The notes: generated by a model not told the origin, from the sequence alone. A DNA stretch of 64,000 nucleotides from Australimonas brisbanensis (GCA_038147155.1 JAYQTA010000002.1:1-64000), one strand, 5' to 3'; numbered from the stretch's first letter, positions 25,101 to 33,908 are shown. Numbers and translations: made by a program.

Positions 25101-25967
25101 CTATCCCTCGAGCGCCGCGACGCCGCCGACAAGGTCCAGCAGCTCTGCGGTGATGGCGTTCTGACGCGCCTTGTTCAACTCGAGGGTCAACGAATCGATC
25201 ATCTCTTCGGCCGCGTCGGTGGCGTTCCGCATGGCGACCATGCGGGCCGACTGCTCACTGGCGGCGTTCTCCAACATCGCCTGGTAGACCTGCATCTCCA
25301 GGAAGCGCGGCAGCAGCGCGCCCAGCACCGTCTGCGCGTCGGGCTCGTAGAGCACGTCGGCGGTGTGGCCCGGCCCGTCCAGCCCCACGGCGGGGATGGG
25401 CAGCAACTGGGTCACCACCGGCTCCAGCGTGACGGTGTTGATGAAACGGGTGTAGGCGATGTGGACGCTGTCCACCTCGCCGGAGGTGAAGGCGCGCTCG
25501 GCCAGGCGCGTGACGGGCAGCGTGTCCGCCAGCGAGGGCCTATCGCCCATGTCCGTGAACGAGGCGCGCACGTCGGCGCCCGCGCGAATCGCGAAGTCGC
25601 GCACCTTCTTGCCCACCGTCACCACCTCCACCGGCACCGCCTGCTCACGCAGGAAGATGCCGGCGGCGCGGTTCAGGTTGCCCGGCATGCCGCCGGCGAG
25701 CCCCCGGTCCGGGGAGATGGCCAGCAGCAGCACGCGCTGCACCGGCCGCTCGGCCAGCAGCGGGTGCGGGTTCTCCCCTGCCCCGGCGCCCTGGGCCACC
25801 AGCCCGGCCAGAACGGCCCGCAGCTTGTCGGCATAGGGGCGCGAGGCGGTCACGCGCTCCTGCGCGCGCCGCATCTTGGACGCCGCAACCATCTGCATGG
25901 CGCGGGTCACCCGGGCGGTGGAGCGGACGCTTCGGATGCGCCCACGGATCTGTCGTACGCTCGGCAT
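25101..25967 (-). CDS. atpG: ATP synthase F1 gamma subunit
   Basis: A 288-residue central stalk protein of F1. The N-terminal coiled-coil helix is clear (RSVRSTARVTRAMQMVAASKMRRAQ), as is the C-terminal helix (ASEQSARMVAMRNATDAAEEMI ... LELNKARQNAITAELLDLVGG). The spacing to atpD and atpA is short. No frame anomalies are seen. It transmits rotation from the c-ring to the catalytic beta subunits. Confidence 0.93.
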   Translation of the reverse strand: MPSVRQIRGRIRSVRSTARVTRAMQMVAASKMRRAQERVTASRPYADKLRAVLAGLVAQGAGAGENPHPLLAERPVQRVLLLAISPDRGLAGGMPGNLNRAAGIFLREQAVPVEVVTVGKKVRDFAIRAGADVRASFTDMGDRPSLADTLPVTRLAERAFTSGEVDSVHIAYTRFINTVTLEPVVTQLLPIPAVGLDGPGHTADVLYEPDAQTVLGALLPRFLEMQVYQAMLENAASEQSARMVAMRNATDAAEEMIDSLTLELNKARQNAITAELLDLVGGVAALEG

Positions 25968-25980
25968 CGGTGCGCGCTTC

Positions 25981-27489
25981 CTAGTTGAAGGTCGCCTTGA
26001 AGGCCGTGATGGCCTCCTTCAGCGCCGCTTCCGTGTCAGCGTCCACGTCCTTCTTCTCCATGATGGAGGCGATGACGTCGGACTTGGCGGTGTCCAGGTA
26101 GCCGAGCATGCTCGCCTCGAACTCCCGCACCCGGTCCACGGGCACATCGTCCATGTAACCGTTCACCGCGGCATACATCGAGCACACCTGGTGAGCCAGG
26201 GACTGGGGCTTGTACTGGGGCTGCTTGAGCAGTTCGGTGAGCCGCTGGCCGCGCTCCAGCTGGGCGCGGGTGGCCGCGTCCAGGTCCGAGGCGCCGAACT
26301 GAGCGAAGGAGGCGAGGGCGCGGAACTGCGCCATCTCCAGGCGCATGCGCCCGGCGACCTTCTTCATGGCCCGCGTCTGGGCAGAGGAGCCCACGCGCGA
26401 GACGGACAGACCGGCGTTCACCGCGGGGCGGATGCCGGAGTTGAACAGGTCAGCCTCCAGGTAGATCTGCCCGTCGGTGATGGAGATGACGTTGGTCGGG
26501 ATGTAGGCGGACACGTCACCCGCCTGCGTCTCGATGATGGGCAGCGCGGTGAGCGAGCCACCGCCGTGCTCAGCGTCCAGACGCGCGGCGCGCTCCAGCA
26601 GGCGCGAGTGCAGGTAGAACACATCGCCGGGGTAGGCCTCACGGCCCGGCGGGCGGCGCAGCAGCAGGGAGAGCTGGCGGTAGGCCCACGCGTGCTTGGT
26701 GAGGTCGTCGTAGATGATCAGCGCCTCGCGGCCCGAGTGCATGAAGTACTCGCCGATGGCTGCACCGGCGAAGGGCGCCAGGTACTGGAGGGGCGCGGCG
26801 TCAGAGGCATTGGCCGCCACGATGACGGTGTGCTCCATGGCCCCGTGCTCTTCGAGCGTCGCCTGGATCTGGGCCACCTTGCCCTGCTTCTGGCCGATGG
26901 CCACATAGATGCAGAGCAGGTCCTGGCCCTTCTGGTTGATGATGGTGTCGATGGCGATGGCCGTCTTGCCGGTGAAGCGGTCGCCGATGATGAGCTCACG
27001 CTGGCCACGGCCGATGGGAATCATGGCATCGATGGACTTGATGCCCGTCTGCACCGGCGTGTTGACCGCCTGGCGCACCACCACGTTGGGGGCCAGCACC
27101 TCGATGGGGCGGGACTGGTCGGTCTTGATGGGCCCGCGCCCGTCCAGCGGCAGGCCCAGGGGGTTGACCACGCGCCCCAGGAGGGCATCGCCCACGGCGA
27201 CCTCGGCCACGCGCCCGGTGGCGCGCACCTCGTCGCCCTCCTTGATGCCGCCGGAGGCGCCCATGACGGCGGCACCGACCGTGTCCTCCTCCAGGTTCAG
27301 TGCGATGCCCGCCTCCCCGCCGGGGAAGGTCAGCAGCTCACCGTACCCCACCTTGCTCAGGCCGTGGATGGTGGCGATACCGTCACCCACCTCGACGACG
27401 GTGCCCACCTCGGTGAGGGTGGTCTCGCCGCCGAACTCCTCGATCTGACGCTTCAGGACGGATGCGATGTCCTGTCCACGAGTGGTCAT
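25981..27489 (-). CDS. atpA: ATP synthase F1 alpha subunit
   Basis: A 502-residue regulatory subunit of F1. It has Walker A GDRFTGKTAIAIDTI (GDRQTGKT in most species), followed by the VAIGQKQGKVAQI and HALIIYDDLTKHAWAYRQLSLLLRRPPGREAYPG-type segments. The start is the ATG at 27489 (MTTRGQDIASVLKRQ); the frame is open further upstream but overlaps atpH. It follows atpH in the operon. The Phe in place of Gln in the P-loop is unusual and worth checking. Confidence 0.93.
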   Translation of the reverse strand: MTTRGQDIASVLKRQIEEFGGETTLTEVGTVVEVGDGIATIHGLSKVGYGELLTFPGGEAGIALNLEEDTVGAAVMGASGGIKEGDEVRATGRVAEVAVGDALLGRVVNPLGLPLDGRGPIKTDQSRPIEVLAPNVVVRQAVNTPVQTGIKSIDAMIPIGRGQRELIIGDRFTGKTAIAIDTIINQKGQDLLCIYVAIGQKQGKVAQIQATLEEHGAMEHTVIVAANASDAAPLQYLAPFAGAAIGEYFMHSGREALIIYDDLTKHAWAYRQLSLLLRRPPGREAYPGDVFYLHSRLLERAARLDAEHGGGSLTALPIIETQAGDVSAYIPTNVISITDGQIYLEADLFNSGIRPAVNAGLSVSRVGSSAQTRAMKKVAGRMRLEMAQFRALASFAQFGASDLDAATRAQLERGQRLTELLKQPQYKPQSLAHQVCSMYAAVNGYMDDVPVDRVREFEASMLGYLDTAKSDVIASIMEKKDVDADTEAALKEAITAFKATFN

Positions 27490-27523
27490 GCCCGATCCTC
27501 CATCGTATTCAGCCGGTTCACGC

Positions 27524-28066
27524 TCACGAGGCCGACCCGTGAGCGAGGGAAGCCCGCAGCGCCTCCAGGCGCGTGCGGACGCTGCCATCGATCACCTGGT
27601 CTCCGACCCGCACCACCAGTCCGCCGATGATGGCGGGCTCCTCGGATGCGTCCACGGAGACCTGCTTGCCCAGCGCCTGCGAGAGCCCCTGGGCCAGGCG
27701 GGCGCGCTGGGCGTCCGTGAGTGCGACCGCCGTGGTGACGGTGGCCTGCACGCGGCCCAGGCTCTCGTCCAGCAGGCCCTGGTACTCGCGCCGGATCGCG
27801 GGCAGCACACCCATGGCGCGCCGCTCGGCCAGCAGGCCGAGGAAGTTCGCCAGCAGGGCGTCCTCCCCCTCGGCGAGCAGAGCCACGGTCTTGGCCTTGG
27901 CCTCCACGCCGATGCGTGGCTCGGCGAAGTAGAGGGCCACGGTGGGCTCAGCCGCCGCCGCCTCCAGGCGCACGAGGGCCTCGGCCCACGCCTCCTGCCT
28001 GCCGTGCTCGGCAGCGAGGGCGAAGAGCGCCTGGGCGTAGCGGCGAGCGATGGGCGCCTTGGCCAT
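27524..28066 (-). CDS. atpH: ATP synthase F1 delta subunit
   Basis: A 180-residue peripheral stalk protein. It starts IARRYAQALFALA, the usual delta N-terminus, and ends with the C-terminal beta element EEPAIIGGLVVRVGDQVIDGSVRTRLEAL. It anchors the b subunit to the F1 head. It lies between atpF and atpA, and the reading frame is intact. Confidence 0.92.
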   Translation of the reverse strand: MAKAPIARRYAQALFALAAEHGRQEAWAEALVRLEAAAAEPTVALYFAEPRIGVEAKAKTVALLAEGEDALLANFLGLLAERRAMGVLPAIRREYQGLLDESLGRVQATVTTAVALTDAQRARLAQGLSQALGKQVSVDASEEPAIIGGLVVRVGDQVIDGSVRTRLEALRASLAHGSAS

Positions 28067-28069
28067 GTC

Positions 28070-28636
28070 CTACCCCTGGCCCCGGAGCGATTCGGAGCTG
28101 GCGAGCGCCTCGTCGATCAGGTCCTGGTGGGCCGATGCGTCCAGCGAGCGGTTGATGATGCGCTCGGCGGCGTCCACGGCCAGGGCGCCGAACCCAGCGC
28201 GCACCTGCTCGATGGCTGCGTCGCGCTCGGTGCGGATCTCCTCACGGGCGCGCTCCACCAGCGCGGCGGCCTCCGCCTCGGCGGCGGTCCGCTGCTGCTC
28301 ACGATAGCGCTCGGCTTGCTCCCGGGCCTCAGCCAGGACGGCCTGGGCCTGCTGGCGGCCCTCGTCCAGGGAGCGCTCCAGGGCGGCCTGCTGCGCGGCA
28401 GACTCGGCCCGCACGCGCTCGGCCTGCTCCAGCGACTCGCGCACCTTCTCGGCGCGCTGATCCAGCATGCCCATCACAGGCTTGTAGGCGAAGGCGCGGA
28501 GCAGCAGCAGCAGCACCGCGAAGGTGACCAGGTAGGCGATGATGCTGGAGAGGTCGATGCCCAGCGCGCCGATGCCGCTGGCCCCGTGGGCCGCATCACC
28601 GGCTACCTCTTCAGCGAGCAGGGGTGCTGCAAGCAC
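28070..28636 (-). CDS. atpF: ATP synthase Fo b subunit
   Basis: A 188-residue protein with one transmembrane helix near residues 30-50 (IDLSSIIAYLVTFAVLLLLLRAF) followed by a long charged coiled coil (QRAEKVRESLEQAERVRAES...). The GTG at 28636 with AGGAGG upstream gives MLAAPLLAEE. It forms the stator arm. The reading frame is intact. It is the last intact gene before the error-rich atpE-atpB stretch. Confidence 0.9.
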   Translation of the reverse strand: MLAAPLLAEEVAGDAAHGASGIGALGIDLSSIIAYLVTFAVLLLLLRAFAYKPVMGMLDQRAEKVRESLEQAERVRAESAAQQAALERSLDEGRQQAQAVLAEAREQAERYREQQRTAAEAEAAALVERAREEIRTERDAAIEQVRAGFGALAVDAAERIINRSLDASAHQDLIDEALASSESLRGQG

Positions 28637-28722
28637 GTGCAGCCTCCTTTCGTATCGTCGTCACGGCCCCGCAGGGGGGGGCTGGCGTCGCGCGGTGGGG
28701 CAACCATTCGGCCGCCCAGGGT

Positions 28723-28936
28723 TCAGCGACGAAGTCGACAGGATCGCAGTCACGCAGACCGTAGATGCCGATAGCCTCGGTGAAGGCCAGGGCCAGGATA
28801 AATGTGTGGAGCCGATGGGGCCGGAGGGCCTCGGGTTGCCCAGTGCGTTCATGGCGCGGAACCGATGTACCCAGACAGGCGGAGCCGTGGACCAGGGCCG
28901 CCATGACACGAACATCTTCGCTGCTTCTGCTTCCAT
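28723..28936 (-). pseudogene. atpE: ATP synthase Fo c subunit, frame disrupted
   Basis: Pieces of a c subunit are spread over different frames: MEAEAAKMFV at the start (ATG 28936), MNALG, GPI and then LALAFTEAIGIYGL, with the conserved glutamate of the proton site (TEAIGIYGL). About 71 residues are expected. The breaks come every 20-60 bases, too many for a natural mutation in an essential gene whose neighbours are intact, so read error is likely. The 3' end (TGA near 28723) is approximate. The c-ring carries protons through Fo. Confidence 0.7.
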
Positions 28937-29008
28937 CGTCTGCTCCTTGATCGGTTCAGAACTCCACACCGGCGGCGGCGGGCCCCTACCTCCTCTCCAC
29001 CCACGGGG

Positions 29009-29776
29009 TCAGTGTGCCGCCGCTTCTGCGTGCTCCTCGTCGTGATGGCCCCCGTGCTCCGCCACCGCCGAGGCGGCAGAACACCACAGTCAGGCCATGA
29101 AGATCGGCGCCTGCACCCCCACCCGCAGCAGCTCAGGAAGTAGAAGACCACGGGAGGAAGACCAACAGGTAGGTCATCATGAACAGCACCAGCTCGCCCG
29201 CCAGCATGTTGCCGAACAGACGGAAGGTGAAGGAGACCAACCCGGATAGGGCTCAACAGCTCCAGGATGCCCACGAAGGTCTGGATGCCCGCCGGGCCGG
29301 ATGAACTCGCGCATGTAGCCGAGCTTGTGCGCCGAGAGCCCCAGATCTCCACGAACAGGAAGGAGATGATGGCCAGCGCCAGGGGCATGGTATGTCCGTG
29401 CCCGCGGGCGCGGGTGGGTGGTGACGTGCTCGGCCCCTCCGGCAAGCCGACAGTGGGGTAGATGGGCACCAGCGCCATCCACGCGTTAGAATGCGACGAA
29501 GATGAAGATGAGTGGCCAGGATGGGAAGAAGCGCCGGGCATTACTTTTCGCCCGCCACGTTCGGATGACCGTAGAGGAACTCGATCGACATCTCTGGGGA
29601 ACGCCTGCACGCCCTGGCACCAGCGCCATGCGCCGGGTGCCCAGGCCGCAACAGCGCCCGACCACCAGGCGGGTGAGCCAGGCGGAGAGGGCGAGTTGGT
29701 CACCGCGAAGCCACCGATGTGGAAGATGGCGGGGGCGTGTGGACCTCGGGCGGGAACGAAGGGGTCGACCCGCCAT
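29009..29776 (-). pseudogene. atpB: ATP synthase Fo a subunit, frame disrupted
   Basis: Conserved atpB segments appear in several frames: FHIGGFAVTNS, RRMALVPG, RRFFP, NAWMALVPIYPTVGLPEG, MPLALAIISFLFVEIWG, KLGYMREFIR, QTFVGILELLS, LPPVVFYF and a His/Glu-rich end HGGHHDEEHAEAAAH before TGA at 29009. The expected size is about 255 residues. Many single-base indels break the frame. The start is a guess (ATG 29776). The a subunit forms the proton half-channels against the c-ring. Sequencing error is the likely cause. Confidence 0.7.
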
Positions 29777-29844
29777 CGCGCCCGGCGCCCAGAGCGACCG
29801 GTCAGGGCGAGGGGCTGCGGCGACCCCTGATGACCAGTTTGCGC

Positions 29845-30097
29845 ACGCTACGCTCCTCACCGTCAGCGGCTCCCCACCACCGGACTCCACGAAGGTGCGG
29901 AGCATCCGGTAGGTGCCGTAGAAGGCGGTTGCTATCCCCAGGCCAGGCCCACCAGGGAGGAACAGGGGTCGTGTGCCCGCCTGCCCGTCCAGCCACCGGG
30001 CCGCCGGGTCGAAACGCGACGATGGCGGTGGCGATGAACCAGCCGACCCCCGCGAGCTGCTGCCCCAATGCGACCCACCATGGCCTGTCTCGGTCAT
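29845..30097 (-). pseudogene. atpZ: AtpZ/AtpI-like small membrane protein, frame disrupted
   Basis: Reading across two frames gives MTETGHGG, then QQLAGVGWFIATAIVAF, RWLDGQAGTRPLFL, GLGIATAFYGTYRMLRTF. This is the AtpZ/AtpI pattern: two helices, a WLDxxxGTxPLF loop, and FYxxYRML at the end. Such proteins are encoded first in atp operons and help assemble the c-ring or supply Mg2+. The ATG at 30097 is supported; the 3' end is uncertain because of indels. Confidence 0.6.
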
Positions 30098-30141
30098 GGG
30101 TGGACCAAGCTTAGTGAACCCTATCACAATCGTTGGAGAGG

Positions 30142-30829
30142 TCAAGCAGATCCGCTCCCCTGAGCGGGCGGTTCAAGCTCTCCCTGGGGCTCCTCGCAGG
30201 TCCTCGAGCCCCGGCAGGTCGAGGAACTCGGAGAGACGGTTGCGCGCCAATTCCTCCTCCGATCCTCAGTCTTGGTCTCGGCGCTAGCGAACCCGTCGAC
30301 TGCGTGGCAGGGAGGCCCTCCGTCCATGAGCACCCCTGCCTTCTCCAGTACCGTCTCACTCCACGAAGATGGGTATCTTGGAGGCGCACCTGGAAGCGGG
30401 GGCGGAGGTCGAAGGATTCCTCCCGGTAGCGCTGCGCCTCTGGAACACGCGAACCAGTGGTCTGGCCGGCGTGGTACCGGTGACCATCTGTCCCCCGCAC
30501 CGCGATGGCATTGGCATCGGACGGGCGGTCCAGTCCGGGCTCTCGCCGTTGGGCTTTTGTGCCAGCATGACAGCGTAGAAGGTGTCGGCGTTCAAATTAG
30601 TGACCACGACCCGTGCACCTCGGCGCCCAGGGTGTCTGATCGAGCCGAGCAGGTCGTGGGTGAGCGGGCGGGAACTGGACACGTCCTGGAACGCACAGCG
30701 ATGGCGTCCGCCTCAGGGGCCGATCAGATGGGCAGGTAGCGGCTCGGCCCCCGCTCCTTCAGGATGGCCCACACCGTTAGTGGATTCATCAGGCTGACGC
30801 GGATGCTGTCGACTCGACACTTCCACCAT
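30142..30829 (-). pseudogene. DUF151 bifunctional nuclease-like protein, frame disrupted
   Basis: Joined across frames, the region reads as a DUF151 protein: an N-terminal part with NPLTVWAILKERGPSRYLPIW and EADAIAV, then RPLTHDLLGSI, a core RVVVTNLNADTFYAVMLAQ and RP...AIAV, a VEETVLEKAG-like stretch, and a C-terminal LSEFLDLPGLEDLRGAPGELE tail. The start ATG 30829 has AGGAGG upstream. Members cut DNA and RNA in vitro and are often stress-linked. The indels match those in the neighbouring atpB/atpE. It lies upstream of the atp genes on the same strand. Confidence 0.6.
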
Positions 30830-30880
30830 GCCGCGCCTCCTCCCTGCCACCCGTTGCACGAGCGGGCGGCACCTGAGCGC

Positions 30881-30913
30881 ATTCTAGGAGCGTGCGAGAA
30901 AAAGTGGTGTCAA
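30881..30913 (-). promoter_or_regulatory. Possible promoter of the DUF151-atp operon
   Basis: On the minus strand TTGACA (30908-30913) and TAGAAT (30881-30886) are 21 bases apart, longer than normal, perhaps because this error-rich region carries inserted bases. They lie 50-80 bases before the DUF151 start. Confidence 0.35.
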
Positions 30914-30961
30914 ACGAAGAGGGGCCCCGCTGTGTCTCTTTCAAACTCGCGAGCGATGCGC

Positions 30962-31582
30962 CTAGTAGCGCGCCGGGGCGGGCGGGGTCACGTCGATGGA
31001 CAGCACCGTGGCCCCGCTGACGCGGCCGCCCTCGCGCACCGGCGCCATGCGGATCACATGCAGCGTGGGCACATCGCCCTCCATCCCGTCCGCCACCTCG
31101 TAGCCCGTCTCCTTACCGGTCTGGCACGTCTTGGCCAGGGCGGAGCGGAACAGGTCGTGGTGCTGGCGCGGGATGAAGTTGTAGACGCTGGCACCGCGCA
31201 CCAGGTCAGGGTCGAGCCCCGCGACCTCGTGATTCACATAGGAGACGGTGCCGTCGGGCGCGACGGTCATCAGGAACGCCGGGGCGCTCTGCACCAGCTG
31301 GCGCAGTCCGTACTCAGCCTTCTGCACCGCAGCATCGACCCCCTGGTGGGAGTTGAGCTGGCGGGCCAGGCTGTCAGCCATATCCCGCAGGGTACCGGCG
31401 ACGGCGCCCACCATCAGCGCGGCGGAGCCGGAGATGGCCCCACCCCAGACGACGCGAACCAGTTCGGCTTCCTCAACACCCAGCAGCACCGTGTTGGCCG
31501 GGAAGGCCAGGGCACCCGCCCACATGAGCGCGCCCGGCCACGCCCGCACCCACCGGGAGGGCTCGCCCGCAACCGCGTGCAT
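30962..31582 (-). CDS. Membrane-anchored PAS-domain protein
   Basis: A 206-residue protein with two predicted transmembrane helices (about residues 15-35 and 45-70: WPGALMWAGALAFPANTVLLG and VVWGGAISGSAALMVGAVAG), then a single PAS domain (residues ~95-200: GLRQLVQSAPAFLMTVAPDGTVSYVNHE, with the closing VLSIDVTP strand). There is no kinase, GGDEF or HTH output domain, so it may sense a small molecule and signal through a partner. The ATG at 31582 is chosen; a GTG four codons upstream is also possible. It is divergent from bioY and upstream of the DUF151-atp genes. Confidence 0.7.
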   Translation of the reverse strand: MHAVAGEPSRWVRAWPGALMWAGALAFPANTVLLGVEEAELVRVVWGGAISGSAALMVGAVAGTLRDMADSLARQLNSHQGVDAAVQKAEYGLRQLVQSAPAFLMTVAPDGTVSYVNHEVAGLDPDLVRGASVYNFIPRQHHDLFRSALAKTCQTGKETGYEVADGMEGDVPTLHVIRMAPVREGGRVSGATVLSIDVTPPAPARY

Positions 31583-31679
31583 GGGCGCATGCACCCCAGG
31601 CGTGGATGCACCCGTTCCGGCGTGCCCCGCACGTGCCGGGTTGGTATACTCCGCACACATCCCACGACCCGGAGTACCC

Positions 31680-32381
31680 ATGCTCGCCACTCCCCGCACT
31701 CGAACCCTGGCCGACGCAGCCATCCCCGGCTCCGGCCTGCTCCGCGATGCCGCGCTGGTGGGCGGCTTCGCCCTCCTGGTGGCCGTCTTCGCCCAGATCG
31801 CCGTGCGATTGCCCTTCACCACCGTCCCCCTCACCGGCCAGACCCTGGCCGTGCTGCTGGCAGGCGGGGCGCTGGGGGCGCGCCGCGGTGCCGCGAGCCT
31901 GGGCGTCTATGCCCTTCTGGGCGCCGTGGGGCTGCCCATCTTCGCCCCGTCCAGCGCCGCGCTGGAGGGACAGCTGGTGCACTTCGTCCTGCCGTGGGCG
32001 GGCACCGCAGCACCGGTGTGGGCGCTGACCAGCGGGGGCTATATCCTGGGGTTCATCGGCGCCGCCTACGTGGTGGGAGCGCTGGCCGAGCGCGGGTGGG
32101 ACCGCGGCTGGAGGGTCTCCCTCGCCATGCTGGCGGGCTCCGCTGCCATCTACCTGCCGGGACTGGCGTGGCTGGGCTACGTCATCGGCTCCGGCGCGCT
32201 GAACGGGGCGCTGGGCTTCGACCTGGCCGCTGTGATCCCCGGTGCTTCGACGCTGGACAAGACGCTGGTGGGCGGTCTCTACCCGTTCATCGCCGGAGAC
32301 CTGATCAAGCTGTTCGTGGCCGCCAACGTGCTCCCCGGCGCATGGGCGCTGCTGGGCCGCCGGGCCGGAGGGAGCCGCTGA
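31680..32381 (+). CDS. bioY: Biotin transporter BioY
   Basis: A 233-residue substrate-binding membrane protein of the ECF-type or stand-alone biotin transporter family. It has six helices and the BioY signatures VPLTGQTLAVLLAGGALGARRGAASLGVYALLGAVGLPIFA and YPFIAGDLIKLFVAA. ATG 31680 has GGAG upstream. A TATACT -10-like element lies at 31645-31650, with no clear -35. It is coupled by a one-base overlap to the MBL-fold gene that follows. No ecfA/ecfT genes are adjacent. Confidence 0.92.
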   Translation: MLATPRTRTLADAAIPGSGLLRDAALVGGFALLVAVFAQIAVRLPFTTVPLTGQTLAVLLAGGALGARRGAASLGVYALLGAVGLPIFAPSSAALEGQLVHFVLPWAGTAAPVWALTSGGYILGFIGAAYVVGALAERGWDRGWRVSLAMLAGSAAIYLPGLAWLGYVIGSGALNGALGFDLAAVIPGASTLDKTLVGGLYPFIAGDLIKLFVAANVLPGAWALLGRRAGGSR

Positions 32382-33043
32382 TGGACATCACCTGGCTGGG
32401 ACATGCCGCCTTTCGCGTCCGCACGGGCGGGACCAACGTGCTCTTCGACCCCTACCCTCCCGAGTTGGGCCTCCAGATGCCCTCCCAGCACACCGAGGCG
32501 AACCTGGTGTGCGTCTCCAGCGATGACCCGCTCCACGCGGCCACCTCCATCGCCACCGGCGACAAGGCCCCCGTGGTGGTGAGAGACCCCGGCGAGTACG
32601 AGGTGGCGGGCCTGTACGTCCAGGCCATCCGCACCTCGCGCGCGACGCCCGAGGGCGAACCTCAGCGCTGGAACAGCGTCTACGCGGTGCACAGCGAGGG
32701 GTTGGTGCTCTGCCACCTGGGCAACCCTGACCGCCTGCTCACCGGCCGCGAGGTGGAGCAGCTCTCATCGCCCCATATACTGCTGCTGCCCGTGGGCAGC
32801 GCAGCGGGCCTCTCACCGGCCCTGGCCGCCGAGGTCGTCAACACCATCGAGCCGCGAATCGTGGTGCCCATGCTCTTCGCCCACCCCGGCGATCGGACCG
32901 AGGGACTGCGAGAGCTCTCCGTATTCCTCTCCGAGATGGGCGCCAAGTCGCCGGAGCCGGTGAACCGGGTGAGCATCTCCCGCTCCAGCCTGCCCGAGGA
33001 GACCCAACTGGTGCTGCTGGAGCCAGCAGGCACCATCATCTAG
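32381..33043 (+). CDS. Metallo-beta-lactamase fold hydrolase
   Basis: A 220-residue protein of the MBL-fold UPF0173-like group. It has MDITWLGHAAFRVRTGGTNVLFDPYPPE at the N-terminus, where the usual HxHxDH motif is missing (AEANLVCVSSDDPLHAA may replace it), a GEYEVAGLYVQAI strand, and LCHLGNPDR. The degenerate metal site means activity is uncertain. Its ATG overlaps the bioY stop. Substrate unknown. Confidence 0.75.
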   Translation: MDITWLGHAAFRVRTGGTNVLFDPYPPELGLQMPSQHTEANLVCVSSDDPLHAATSIATGDKAPVVVRDPGEYEVAGLYVQAIRTSRATPEGEPQRWNSVYAVHSEGLVLCHLGNPDRLLTGREVEQLSSPHILLLPVGSAAGLSPALAAEVVNTIEPRIVVPMLFAHPGDRTEGLRELSVFLSEMGAKSPEPVNRVSISRSSLPEETQLVLLEPAGTII

Positions 33044-33069
33044 GTCTCTCCCACCTGCTCCAACCCGCT

Positions 33070-33121
33070 GGACACAGATATGGCCCAGGCCCCTGAGAGG
33101 GCCTGGGCCATATCTGTGTCC
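33070..33121. terminator. Perfect 23-bp inverted repeat between convergent genes
   Basis: A 23-base arm at 33070-33092 is repeated exactly inverted at 33099-33121, with a six-base loop (CTGAGA). The arm begins GGACACAGATATGG. It lies between the MBL-fold gene and the convergent secreted-protein gene, so a bidirectional terminator is one role; the length and perfection exceed a typical terminator. Confidence 0.6.
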
Positions 33122-33179
33122 GTGCAGAGGGCGCGAAATGGCTGTGCGCGTCTGTACGGAGGCCGTCCCGAAGTAGTGA

Positions 33180-33770
33180 CTATGCGCGTTTGGTGCGCTG
33201 GCGCCTGCGGAGGAGCTCCCAGACTCCCGTACCCAGCCCGGTGAGTCCGATGCCTCCCAGCAGCAGCAGGGGCCACCAGGACGCCAGCAAGCCCTCTGAA
33301 TCGCTGCCCACAACATCGGGGAAATCCGATGTCGGCGTTGCGAAGAGCGTGGGAAGGGCCGGTGAAGGGACTGCGCGGGAAAAGGCCAGGTCCAAATCCA
33401 GTTGCTGGGGCGTTGCTCCGGCAGGGAATGCGAAGGACACATCACCCAGATACGCATCGTCCAGGTGGAAGGTCACCGGCTGTCCGATGTAGGAGAAGGA
33501 TGGCGGGCCAGCGATCAGGCATTCGGCTGCGCAGTCAAACCGTCCGTCCGCCACGAGTACCGGGCGAGATTCCCAATCACCCACGCGCACCCGCAGCTGC
33601 CCCCCGGCAACGGGAATACCTTCCATCTGCACAGTGCCCCGGAACAGCAGTGGCCAGGGGGGGATGCTGGAATCCTGCGCGTGGGCCCCGCTGAGAATGG
33701 ATGCAAAGCAGCACAGGGCCAGCAGAAGGATGCCAAGCGGGAGGCGACAAAGGCGCAGCACAGCAGACAT
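33180..33770 (-). CDS. Secreted, C-terminally membrane-anchored protein
   Basis: A 196-residue protein with an N-terminal signal peptide (LGILLLALCCFASILSGAHAQ), a beta-rich middle (GTVQMEGIPVAGGQLRVRVGDW ... FHLDDAYLGDVSFAFPAG), a Pro/Ser/Thr linker and a C-terminal transmembrane helix (SWWPLLLLGGIGLTGLGTGVWELL) ending in RRRQRTKR. This is the layout of an envelope protein held in the membrane. No named family is recognised. It is downstream of the S-layer-like gene on the same strand, and a terminator lies between them. Confidence 0.7.
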   Translation of the reverse strand: MSAVLRLCRLPLGILLLALCCFASILSGAHAQDSSIPPWPLLFRGTVQMEGIPVAGGQLRVRVGDWESRPVLVADGRFDCAAECLIAGPPSFSYIGQPVTFHLDDAYLGDVSFAFPAGATPQQLDLDLAFSRAVPSPALPTLFATPTSDFPDVVGSDSEGLLASWWPLLLLGGIGLTGLGTGVWELLRRRQRTKRA

Positions 33771-33832
33771 GCCCCCAGTGTAGCGAACGGAACGACTCGC
33801 TCACCACACTGCACCTGCGTTCTGAACACCAA

Positions 33833-33861
33833 GGGCCCCCTCCCGCGAGGGGAGGGGGCCC
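33833..33861 (-). terminator. Terminator of S-layer-like gene
   Basis: A 12-bp stem GGGCCCCCTCCC/GGGAGGGGGCCC with a five-base loop lies 48 bases past the stop of the 33909 gene. The following minus-strand TTGGTGTTC tail is only mildly T-rich. Confidence 0.6.
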
Positions 33862-33908
33862 AGTGATGCCCACTTGGGGGTAGGCAGGCTGTCTAACTGC
33901 CCGTCAGG

